Below the pieces are notes generated by a model that searched no databases, had not been told where the DNA came from, and saw only the letters and a program-made list of their open reading frames with translations. Made by a program: the position numbers and the translations under genes. From Heloderma charlesbogerti (lineage: Eukaryota > Chordata > Lepidosauria > Squamata > Helodermatidae), in the NCBI GenBank assembly GCA_026122225.1, contig JANEZZ010001871.1, positions 930,001 through 994,000 on the forward strand: DNA of 64,000 nt, in the 5' to 3' direction. Below, in pieces: positions 55,376 through 64,000 of this stretch. Each line of letters starts with the position of its first letter. Positions within the stretch are counted from its first letter, which is position 1.

Positions 55376-56784
55376 GGGATAATTTCAAGAGCAATACTCT
55401 ATCCCAGGCCTGCACAACATGCGAACCATCAAGCTGAATGTAGGTGACTGCCCGTGTATTGCAGCCTGCTTGGAGCTTGACAACAGTTCTGTTTTTGCAG
55501 ACCCAGGCAGGCAGCAAAATGAGGAAGTTTATTGTGCTCCTGGTAGGCCGGGCTGAGTTTGGCTTGCCTGGTCAGAAGTTGCACAAACCTGCTCTAGACC
55601 TTACATGACACAACTAGCCTTTTTAACTGGAAATCTGAACTGTTGACATCCGTGCTCTTGAAATTTCAGATCATCCCTTTGGTAGGAAGAAAAAAAACCC
55701 TCAATTTAAAATATGTGGGAGCAGCTCAGATATTTCCTGTTGTATGCTAGGATAAATGAAAGCCTTTCACAATACAAATAAATATCAGAACATGCATCTT
55801 CACTCTAAATAGCAACTGAATGGTGTGTTAATTAATCAGCCACCAATTAACTGTTGTAATCACCTGTTCTTGGTTCCAGCACTTCAGCTTCCCACACAGA
55901 GCTGCGCTAATTTGCTGTCTTTTCTCACCATTTTTTAAAAAGTAATCAAATCCTCAGAAAGCTGACATTGGTAAAAAGCTGATGCTGTCCTGCCTTTGAG
56001 GGTTGTTCCCCTGTCCTGCCCAGCTAGCCAACTTGTATAAAATGTGGCAAGTTGAGGCAAAAATACAAACTAGTATACGGTGGCTGCCCCTGACACAAGT
56101 GTGCATCTCAATGCCAGAAAGCATTTTGGGATGCAAGTATTTCACCTCCACAAAGGCTGCTTGGCGCCTGTCAACACCTCTCCCCTAGGATGGAAAGCTA
56201 CCACCGAGGGATGGCACGTTCGACAGACATTCCCTGCCACCAAATGACGTCCTTCGTAAGAAACTCATCTCAGCTTGGGCCGCTCACAATCACGGCGAGA
56301 CGAGATGAGGCCCATCTGTCTCAATTGTGAAGACAGTGTTTGGCCCCCATATTATTCTCTCTGTCATGTACTCTTCGGGTTCCAAAAGAATTCCTGTCTC
56401 ATACATCATTATTTTCCACAAAGGTTGAAAGCCCCCCCCCCTCCAAGGGGCTCCTTCCCACACACTGCCCCACCCTTGATGTCCAAGTTCCTTTAGCCAC
56501 GGTCCACGGTGACAAGAAGATGCAACTCCTGGGTGCAAGGGAACCATCTGCATATCAATTAAAACCTCTCCATGCCTGAGGTGGAAGGGAAAAAGAAAAA
56601 AGAAGTGTGTGTGGGGAAGAAAAGAGAAGCTTGAATAAAAATCTGAGCCAAGTTACAATTAATGTCTTAGATACCCAGTCAGGGAAACACTTCAACACAG
56701 AAGACATGTTCTGGAAATGTGAAACCACCAGAAGATTTTGGATGGCAACAGGAAAGTCAATCAACCTGGTTTTACGCACAACAT
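55376..56784. other. No gene; two unique-looking blocks
   Basis: 55780-55960 has closely set AT sites (GTTAATTAATCAGCCACC, AATTAACTGTTGTAATCACC) and no repeat motif. 56165-56350 has an unusual CpG density (GGCACGTTCGACAGACATTC, CGGCGAGACGAGATGAGGCC). Either could be regulatory or exonic, but no splice-framed protein is evident. Confidence 0.35.
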
Positions 56785-57111
56785 CTTACTTGTTTGCTTG
56801 CTTTCTATCCCACCCTTCTTCACAAAGAGCCCAGGGCAGCTAACAATCTATATAAAACACAGTACACCACATAAACAACCTGAAAATCATGACTTTAAAA
56901 TAACAAACATAGAAGAAAATAGAAGAAAACCATCAAGACATTCAATAACAAACACAAATAGAGCATTGGCCTATACCCCAATGCCTGCACAGATAAAAAG
57001 GTCTTTAAGTGGTCTTTAAAAGTCCTAAATTGACATCTGTGTGGGAGACAGCTGAATCAGAAGGGAGTTCCTTAGCTGAGGTGCCACCACCGAAAAGGCC
57101 TTTTTGTGTGT

Positions 57112-57310
57112 AGGGTGGGGCTGTAGTTCAGAGGCAAGGCACCTGCTTTGCATGCAGAAGGTCCCAGCTTCAATCCCCAGCTTCTCCAAGTAAGGCTAGG
57201 AAAAATTCCTACCTGAAACCCTGGAGAGCTGCTGCCAGTCAGTGTTGACAATACTGGGATAGATGGAACAATGGCCTGACTCAGAATAAGGCAGTTTCCT
57301 ATGTAGCCCC
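57112..57310 (+). mobile_element. tRNA-derived SINE
   Basis: TGTAGTTCAGAGGCAAGGCA carries an A-box and CCCAGCTTCAATCCCCAGC a B-box. The CATGCAGAAGGTCCCAG anticodon region and the body CCTGGAGAGCTGCTGCCAGT ... GACTCAGAATAAGGCAGTTT match a common squamate SINE. Not a tRNA gene: the 3' acceptor half is replaced by SINE body. Confidence 0.85.
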
Positions 57311-57428
57311 ATGGACTACGTTCCTCAAGGGCACTATAGGTAAACCTGCCCAGGCCTATATCTTAAATAGTCTTAAATCCCGGGTTGATTGGAAATGGGG
57401 AAGGCCCAATTATTCTAGTATGTGGGGG

Positions 57429-57615
57429 CCAAACTAAATGTTCTTCAAATGTACTTATATACTTCAGTGTAAGTATGTGCAACCCTGATTCAGAGGCGGG
57501 TGTTGGTGGTAGATTTAAGCTTTCCTGGAGAACCGTGGTCTCGAGGTGAATTGGAGCCATGCACCCTTACACTGAAGTAAATAAGCCAACCATGTTTGAA
57601 GAACATTTGGTTTGG
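57429..57615. mobile_element. Foldback element inside the L2 relic
   Basis: CCAAACTAAATGTTCTTCAA ... CTTCAGTGTAAG (57429-57473) pairs with CTTACACTGAAG ... GAAGAACATTTGGTTTGG (57566-57615). L2 protein homology ends exactly at 57616, so the foldback interrupts it. Confidence 0.65.
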
Positions 57616-57980
57616 CTTTGGATCCTGAGCCATTTAATGCTTTATTCACTAGTACTAACACCTTGAATTGAGCTTGGTGTTCAAGCAGCCAGTGCAGAGA
57701 TTTCAAACACGGTGTGATATGCTGGCCCTGTCGACACAGAGGCAGCAGCATTCTGCACCAGCTGCAGCTTCTGGACTGTCTTCAAGGAAAGCGGTCCATG
57801 CGAAGAGCATCGCAGTAGTCCAGTCGAGAAGTTATCAGAGCATGGACTGCTGTTGCCAGGTTCTCCTGATTCAGGAATGGTCGTAGCTGGCAAACCAGCT
57901 GCAGCTGACCATAAGCACTCCTCGCCCCCTGGGCCTCCAGTGACAGCTTTGATTTGAGGAGTACTTCCAGACTCCATGCT
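57616..57980 (-). pseudogene. L2 ORF2 reverse transcriptase fragment
   Basis: Split between minus-strand frames: LATAVHALITSRLDYCDAL near 57860-57800, KLQLVQNAAA near 57765 and HITPCLKSLHWLLEHQAQFK then VLVLVNKALNG down to 57616. These are the conserved thumb-region motifs of L2-type LINEs. Frameshifts near 57790 and 57745; no intact domain. Confidence 0.75.
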
Positions 57981-58152
57981 CTATGTGAACTTTCTCTTGT
58001 GCATTGGCTATATTCTGGCCATTTAGGCTCATATTAAACTACAGGTTGTTGGGATCAGGCATGCATCACTGACAGCCAAACAGATGATTCATCCAGCTTG
58101 GAAAATTCATGCTCCTCATAAAGCAGAGTGCTGGATAAGGAAGGTTTTCGAT

Positions 58153-58291
58153 CAGTGATGGGGAGCCTAGGACCCTCCAGATGTTCCTGGATTACAACTC
58201 CCATCATCTCTGACTATTGGCCATACTGGCTAGGGCTGATGAGAGTTTGGAGTCCAACAATATCCAGAGGGCCACAGGTTCCCCAGCTCTG
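58153..58291. mobile_element. hAT-type MITE, family C, with TSD
   Basis: Ends CAGTGATGGGGAGCC and GGTTCCCCAGCTCTG. Flanks TTTTCGAT and CTTTAGAT agree at 6 of 8. Confidence 0.78.
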
Positions 58292-58311
58292 CTTTAGATC
58301 TGGATTCCAAG

Positions 58312-58312
<1 letters not shown>

Positions 58313-58346
<34 letters not shown>

Positions 58347-58366
58347 ATATTATTATTGTTGTTATT
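58313..58366. repeat. (ATT)n microsatellite, interrupted
   Basis: About a dozen ATT units, an AATATAT interruption, then further ATT and GTT. Confidence 0.95.
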
Positions 58367-58482
58367 AAGCCGGCTTTCAGCCCAAATAGATCCCCCAAGG
58401 TGATGCAGAATTAAAATGTGCAACAATTTAAAAACATTGCAAAACTTTAAAGCAGCACTAACAGCTTAGTGCTTAACTTTGA

Positions 58483-58575
58483 GCACAATCCTATGCATGT
58501 CTGCTTAGAAGTAACTCCCATTCATTTCAATGGGACTTTCTCCCAGCTAAGTAGGTATTGGATTGCAGCTTTCGG
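58483..58575. mobile_element. Family G hairpin-like element
   Basis: GAGCACAATCCTATGCATG at the left, CTCCCATTCATTTCAATGGG in the core and GTATTGGATTGCAGC at the right. The termini match families A and B. Confidence 0.7.
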
Positions 58576-59214
58576 GTCTAGGTCATTGTTATAGTTATAG
58601 TGGGTGTGTAGCTGCCACAGGTGGCTGGCCCACACCTCCTTGGCAATGTTTAATAAAAATAAATATGACACCATCACGTTCACCATTTCCCTGCGTATGC
58701 TCCAACTCATGGGCTGTTGCTCGCAGCGCACAGCGGAACATGAACACATTGATACAATGACACATGTCTTTACAAGAGACATTGGCAACACACAAGGTCC
58801 CGCATAACATCTGGATAGGCCCCTATAAGAAAAGGAATGTTTTACAGAAATTTGAAGGCAGACAGAAAAGCTTGCTCGAACATTTTGACTGCAATATTGT
58901 TGCCACGATGCCTGCCTTCATGCATGCCTATGATTTATCTGCTCATTCATGCATTGCGCAATATGTTATATTTATCTGAACTTCTGAAGCCCTGTTGTTG
59001 AGTTTTCCCTGTCGCTTCTGCTCTGTCTCTTCTGCTTTTATTATTGTGTTCTTGTTTTTTTTTTCTTAACTTGATATGTGCATGTGCATAAACATTCCTT
59101 ATCTGGGCTGGGTCCAGATGGTCAAGTTATGAATACTGCTACCGCTGGGCCCAGATCTCTTTCAGTGCAGCCATAAGAAGCTCGAACAGAAGACCAACCA
59201 AAGATGTTGTTTCC
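58576..59214. other. No gene
   Basis: Overlapping opposite-strand frames at 58522-58979 lack domains. No repeat recognised. Confidence 0.4.
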
Positions 59215-59689
59215 TACATTTATATCCCATCTTTCTTCAGCAGAGATGAAGGCAGCGTCCAAACTAACTTGCACTAGTAGCAGGTAGGCATAGTTATCAA
59301 CCCCGCTCAGAGTTGGAATTCCTATATAGACTAATGAGGTGATGATCCCATGGTCATTGAGTGAGTGATTGATTGATTGATTGACTGAAATGTCATGGCC
59401 ACTTTTCCTTTCCCACAAAACAACAGCACAATAAAGCATTAATTAAAAAAAAGACATTAACCCATAAAAAAAAGACTCTTCAGCAACACAAAAACAAAAG
59501 CAAAATCAGCAGCAACACAACTGGACAGTCTGGGGGACAACTTAACACCGAAGGCAGGTTGAATAAAAACATTTTTCACTAGACGTTGTGAAGTCGATAA
59601 GGAAAGGGCCAGAGAATCCTCCTAGAGGCGGGAGCTCCAGAGTCTAGGTGCTGCAGCCCAGGAGGCTCTGTCCCATATCCCCAGTGCGG

Positions 59690-59935
59690 TGTGGTGGTTA
59701 GGGTGTTGGACTGGGACTCGGGATCAGGGCTCTAGTCCCCACTCAGCCATGAAGCTTATTGGGTGACTTTGGGCCAGTCACTTACTCTCAGCCTCACCTA
59801 CCTCACAGGGTTGTTGTGAGCATAAAATGGAGAGGAGGACAAGGTTCATGTAAGCTGCCTTGGCTTCCTTGGAAAAAGGGTGGGATAGAAATGTAATAAT
59901 AATAAAAATAAATAAATAAAATAAAAAACCCTTGC
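59690..59935 (+). mobile_element. tRNA-derived SINE (Sauria/MIR-like), fullest copy
   Basis: GTGTGGTGGTTAGGGTGTTG (A-box region), CTCTAGTCCCCACTCAGCCA (B-box region), GGGTGACTTTGGGCCAGTCA, CCTACCTCACAGGGTTGTTG and an (AAATA)n tail. Two other sense or antisense pieces lie at 16915 and 16513. Confidence 0.85.
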
Positions 59936-59998
59936 TTCTGAAGGCCATGGGATATGGAGCAGGCAGGCTGTCTTTTACATACCCTGGTCTGAAACAGG

Positions 59999-60134
59999 CA
60001 GGGGTGGGGTACCTGTGGCCCTCCAGATGTTGTTGTACTCCAACTCCCATTAGCCCCAGACAACATGGCCAGTGGGCATGGATGATGGGAGTTGTAGTCC
60101 AACATCTGCAGGGGCAGGGGTTCCCCCATCCTTG
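59999..60134. mobile_element. hAT-type MITE, family C
   Basis: CAGGGGTGGGGTACCTGTGG to GGGGTTCCCCCATCCTTG, with CCTCCAGATG arms. No convincing 8-bp TSD. Confidence 0.72.
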
Positions 60135-60159
60135 GCTCTGGGGTTTAAAAGTGATGACC

Positions 60160-60610
60160 AGTGCTTTTAACTAGGCTCAGAAACAAACCAGAAGCCAATG
60201 AAAGATGGAATATAATCCAAGCCACGTGCTTCAGAATGCAGGCCCCCATCAGCAACCTAGCCACAGCATTCTGCCCCAGCTGCAGCTTGCAGAGACTTTT
60301 CTACAGGCAGCCCTTTGTGGAGCACCTTGCAATCGTTAGGCCAGGATGTGCTCAGTGCATGGCTAGCTAGGGCTGCCTGGTCCAGGGAAGAGCACAGCTG
60401 CTACCTGAGCATCCAGGGGCAGAGCTGGATCCAGGAGCACTCCCAAACTGCCAACCTGAGCCTTCAAGGGGAGTGCTACCCTGTGCAAAACAGGCTGTAT
60501 ACCTAATCCTGGATCAACCTTCCTAACTGCCAAAATCACCTTTGCTTTGCCTGGATTTTCAGCTTGTTAGTCCACATCCAGTCCACTGCACATCTCAGGC
60601 ACTGGTTCAG
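60160..60610 (-). pseudogene. L2 ORF2 reverse transcriptase fragment
   Basis: Across broken minus-strand frames one reads WMWTNKLKIQAKQR-like (near 60590-60545), GIQPVLHRVALPLKAQVGSLGVLLDPALPL (translated in pieces, about 60510-60420) and LQLGQNA-like text near 60275. These match the L2-type segment between the catalytic motifs and the thumb. Many stops; non-functional. Confidence 0.65.
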
Positions 60611-61392
60611 TGCCTCCTAGAATCTGATGGAAAGGAGAGAGAGACTGGGTTCGCACCATCATGGCAGGAGAAATGAGTCATGGTGATTTATTTCTCCCAC
60701 GTGTGTGCTGGTCACACGCCGGTAGAATTTGCAGCATTACTTTCACTGGCGCAGGTTGTCATGTCATGCAAACCCGGGAGGCATGGCTTGTTGGAGTGGG
60801 CAGCAACCCTGAAATAAGCCACTCCCAACAAGCCATACTGCCCAGGTTTGTATGACACGACAAGCCACAAAAAGCTGAGTGCTGTGAAAAAATGGCACCT
60901 GTAGGTGCCCAGCATGATGCATCAGCCTCTGTGGCTAAATTAAGCAACGATGGGCTGTCGTGTTGTGCCAACCAGCCCATAGTGTTAGGCGTCACTAGCA
61001 TAATGATGATGTCAGCCTCTTCGTCCTGCCATTAGTAACTTGTTTTCCAACTCAGTATTTAGTAATTAAAATACTCATTTCATTCCATTTCTATATTGCT
61101 CACTATACAGTGCTCTCAGATATGAGGTCCAATCCAGCTAAAACTATGGTCAACTAGTTTTGAATGTAAATGTGCATTCTCATTCATATGAAAAATGTCA
61201 TCTTTTAGCCAGTTCAGTAGTGCTTGAGCATTAGAATGGAGACATACATTCAGAGGCCTGTTTGCACCAACAAAACCCATAGAAAGCTTCCTATACACAT
61301 TTACCCTTCTTGGTAGACCAGGGTGAATATTATTAGAGACTCATTATTACGCCATTGCTAGGGCCAAAGCCTAAAGAGGTCAAAGTCTGTCT
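60611..61392. other. No gene
   Basis: 60770-60870 has repeated GACAAGCC/CAACAAGCCA words (CAACAAGCCATACTGCCC, TTGTTGGAGTGGGCAGCAAC), a loose inverted repeat that may be an old DNA element. No protein domain. Confidence 0.4.
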
Positions 61393-61400
61393 GTCTATCA

Positions 61401-61722
61401 CAGGGGTGTTGATTCTTAGGCCCATGGACCAAATCTGGCCTGCCCAGGGTTCAAATCCAGCCCTTCAGGGTTCCCGAAATGGCCACAGCCCTTTCCCCTG
61501 ACTGTGGATAATTCAGTGGTTTCCCAGCTTTTGCACATCCCACCCCCCATTCTACCTGTGGAAATACCTCTCTTAAGGCTTAGCTACTGGCAGAAAGAGC
61601 TTGACGCTAAAATAGGCTGGCATGTTGGGCCCCATCCCCTTTGCCCTTGGCTCTGCCCACCACTGGAATGCAACCCTGGAACTGAATTCGGCCCTCAAGC
61701 TGAAAGAGGTTTGATGCCCCTG
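61401..61722. mobile_element. 322-bp hAT element with perfect 8-bp TSD
   Basis: GTCTATCA is duplicated exactly at 61393-61400 and 61723-61730. Ends CAGGGGTGTTGATTC and GAGGTTTGATGCCCCTG. Reverse-oriented sister of 48032-48371. No transposase. Confidence 0.9.
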
Positions 61723-61770
61723 GTCTATCATGATTGTGTTGTAGTACATCCCCTACCTGTTTTCCTATTT

Positions 61771-61904
61771 CAGAGGTGGGAAACCTGTGGCCCTCCAGAT
61801 ATTTCTGGACTGCAACTCCCATTGTTCCTGATTGCTGTGCTGGCTGGGGCTGATGGGATCTGGAGTTCAAGAACATCTGGGTGATCATATGTTCCCCATC
61901 CCTG
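61771..61904. mobile_element. hAT-type MITE, family C
   Basis: Ends CAGAGGTGGGAAACCTGTGG and TATGTTCCCCATCCCTG, with CCTCCAGATATTTCTGGACT arms. Flanks match at 5 of 8. Confidence 0.78.
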
Positions 61905-63117
61905 GCCCTTTTATATGATGAATGTCAATGGGGCAAAATTTGCTGAACTAAAATGGTGATAATCCTTCTCTTCAAAACAAATGTCATGGTTTTCTATACC
62001 AATTGCCCTTCCTTTCATGGGCTCTGTTATTTCATAGCTCTGCCACATTGCTTTTTAAAAGTGTAGACATTAGCAAATCTGTTATCTTTCAAAGTCCTTT
62101 AAATCTGTTATATAAATACCTAATTATGGCCTCTTTCAGATGGTGTAATTTACTTGGCGCTTTATAACAGCTGCACTGGAGCTATTATGGCTTATCATTT
62201 AAACACCTAATTAGGAGGTTCTTAATTAATGGATCCTTCAGTCAAGGGATCCTTGGCAGTCACTGCAAGCTGGTAAACTGTGTTGGACTGAAAACAGCGG
62301 GGGGGGGAGCCACCCTCACTTAAGTACCCCCTCCCCGTGCAAATGCCCAATGTTTCCCTGGGCAAACCCATCCCTTCAAATCTACAAATTGGGAATTTTA
62401 GTTTTGTGTCACTTTCTCTATATCCATTCTAGATTAGGGTTCTATGCACCAATGTAGGGGGAGGGGAAGCCCCCAATTCACACTGGGGCTGTGTATTCAC
62501 ACAGGGTATGGAATCAAATGTTTAATGGTCCAGAAAGGAATTTCCAAATGTATCTACTCTGTCCCCTTTCATTAAATGAGATCAGTGGCATTTTGAAACC
62601 ATTCCTGACAGATTTCAACATTGTCTTAAAATTCACTAGAAATGGGATTTCACTTGTTCCATTGCCTCACAATTCTTCTGGTTAAAATATATGCAGATGA
62701 GCTCTCTTCTCCTTTCCTTCTTGCATTCCCCTCAGCATGCACATAGATCGTCTTTGGTTCCCAGCTTGCTTTCATCTCTCCCTGATGTTCGGGCTGTGAG
62801 GGCCACCGTGGATGTTGCCAAAACAGCATCACTTACACACAAGAGGGAGTAACAGCGCGGGGGAGATCCTGCAGTTTAGAGAAGTACAAAAAAACTTTAG
62901 GAAAAAAACCCTAAAGGGGTGGGGAGAACCCCCAAAATAGCCCAGTGAGCATGGTCAGTGGCAACAGAATGCTGGGTGATTGTTGAAGGAAACAGCAGAA
63001 AACTGGTTGGGAGGGGAATGTAATGAAGTCTCCTGGAAGAGGGCATAGTTGACTTAACAGGAGCACTCCAGCATGCATCTTTTTGTTACAGGTCCCACTT
63101 GTAACATTATTTACCAT
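61905..63117. other. No gene; AT-rich unique-looking block
   Basis: 62085-62260 lacks repeat motifs and contains TAATTATGG, GTAATTTACTTGGCGC, CACCTAATTAGGAGG and TTCTTAATTAATGG, spaced like a homeodomain-rich enhancer. This is only suggestive. No frame supported. Confidence 0.35.
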
Positions 63118-63122
63118 TTATA

Positions 63123-63570
63123 TGTTGGGGAAATTGCAGCCTCATCTGCAAGGTACTAGAAGGGGGCAGTCTTGAAATTAGTTAATTTATGGGAATTTTG
63201 ACCATAGCTAGCCCTAGGATCTCTATATAATGTGGTTTCCTGCAATTTCTTCCTTTTGCTCCCCTCCCCACTTCCACCGTTGCTGGCAGCACATGTGTTT
63301 TCTCTCTCACTCCTGCCGGTGCAATGGAACCCGAAATGGACTGACCAAACTCTTTTGAAATTCTACACTGTTCCTGCACTGTATATGCAAAAATATTTGT
63401 GAGTAAACCTGGTTTCTTCCTTTCATGGAAGAAAGGTGTGGTCTCCTTTATTGTTCTAAGATGCGCTGTGTGCAAATAGTACTGGTAAGCACTCATTCTG
63501 TTTTGCCGTTTGTTTTTTCTCTGCTGATTGCCTTTCTAACAAGAGGCATTATTACTAAATAATCCCATCG
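63123..63570. mobile_element. Solo LTR with 5-bp TSD, copy 2 of a pair
   Basis: TTATA is duplicated at 63118-63122 and 63571-63575. The unit runs TGTTGGGGAA to AATCCCATCG (final A changed to G). Aligns with 15742-16143. 448 bp; no internal coding region on either side. Confidence 0.65.
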
Positions 63571-63654
63571 TTATAAAGCACCATTAATGTACATGCTTCT
63601 TTACAGAGTTTCAAAGCGAACAGGACAGCTCCGTGCTTAAGGACTTACCATCGG
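63571..63654. other. Short unassigned spacer
   Basis: No feature recognised. Confidence 0.4.
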
Positions 63655-63967
63655 TGCCAGGCCAGCTCCAGGTTTTTGGGGGCCCTTGGGCAAGACACCT
63701 TCAATGGGGCCCCTCCCCCAAGTGAATCCACCTTCTCACCCCACTGTCACCGTCTGCTATTGCTCCCCCTCCTCACTGCTACGGCTGGCTCGCTTGCCAG
63801 GCAGAGAGCCAGGGGGCAAGTAGGCCCTGGCATCTTCTGCTCCTCCTCCTCACCACCATTGTTGTCTGGGTCAGAGTGAGGGGCAGGTGAATAAGCAGGC
63901 TGCAATGATGAGCAGGAGCAGCAACTCCAGGGGGCTCTTGTCCAGCGGACCCCTCAGAAAGGGGCGT
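63655..63967. mobile_element. Dispersed element, family D (forward)
   Basis: TGCCAGGCCAGCTCCAGG to CTCTTGTCCAGCGGACCCCT. Parallel to 2424-2680 and the complement of 40570 and 55020. The far end lies at or near the window edge. Confidence 0.6.
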
Positions 63968-64000
63968 GATTTTCCCCTGGCATCTGGTAATTGGTGGTAG

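Larger units (their letters stand above)
56785..57980 (-). mobile_element. Degenerate L2-type LINE with nested elements
   Basis: From 5' to 3' on the minus strand: ORF2 part at 57980-57616, foldback insertion (57429-57615), ORF2 C-terminus near 57110-57035 (RAFSVVAPQLRNSL), tRNA-type SINE (57112-57310) in between, and a 3' tail 57010-56785 (complement of GCCCAGGGCAGCTAACAATC). An old copy in pieces. Confidence 0.65.
59215..60610 (-). mobile_element. L2-type LINE relic with nested SINE and hAT MITE
   Basis: Minus strand: ORF2 part 60610-60160, ORF2 C-terminal scraps near 59680-59570 (RASWAAAPRLWSSRL-like) and tail at 59300-59215 (complement of TTTATATCCCATCTTTCTTC). Interrupted by the SINE at 59690-59935 and the family C MITE at 59999-60134, both younger. 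Confidence 0.65.

Noticed and set aside
57112..57185. Possible tRNA gene (A- and B-box present)
   Set aside because: The 3' half of the cloverleaf is missing and the sequence runs into a SINE body seen in squamate genomes.

Overview
The window is repeat-dense vertebrate nuclear DNA with no host gene I can defend. The repeat mix points to a squamate reptile (lizard or snake): three RTE/BovB LINE copies in two subfamilies, CR1 and L2-type LINE remains, tRNA-derived SINEs of the Sauria/MIR style, many short hAT-type elements with 8-bp target-site duplications (TSDs), and hairpin elements flanked by TTAA. The species cannot be named from sequence alone. There is no bacterial-style gene organisation. 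Apart from the LINE reading frames, the open frames are short, overlap on both strands and resemble nothing I recognise.

Layout. 1-5.3 kb: hairpin elements, an antisense solo LTR and an L2 tail. 5.3-9.2 kb: a nearly full-length BovB on the minus strand with a 12-bp TSD, split near its 5' end by a 612-bp hAT element that carries an unusual nested palindrome. 9.2-19.4 kb: microsatellites, a hAT inside another hAT, an element containing a 5S rRNA-like segment, a probable LTR, an L2 tail and SINEs. 19.8-21.3 kb: a 5'-truncated second-subfamily BovB. 22-24.1 kb: two back-to-back TTAA elements and a perfect 37-bp x 4 minisatellite. 25.3-30.2 kb: two hAT elements, each split by a CR1-type LINE. 31-35 kb: more short elements and an L2 end. 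36.0-37.7 kb: a BovB 5' half lacking reverse transcriptase. 39-48.8 kb: a cluster of three ~400-bp GC-rich TTAA-type elements plus hAT insertions. 50-64 kb: L2 relics carrying nested SINE, hAT and foldback insertions, a 19-bp perfect hairpin and a solo LTR with a 5-bp TSD.

How the parts relate: BovB, CR1 and L2 are the only sources of recognisable protein (endonuclease and reverse transcriptase), and none is intact. BovB copy 1 is the best preserved: a single frame of about 1,000 codons broken only by two TGA codons and the hAT insertion. The hAT, TTAA and foldback elements are non-autonomous. Nesting order gives relative ages: BovB1 is older than the 612-bp hAT, the hAT hosts at 25.3 and 27.6 kb are older than the LINEs inside them, and L2 is oldest. 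The stretches between repeats look like intergenic or intronic DNA. A few are flagged as possible conserved non-coding elements, on weak evidence.
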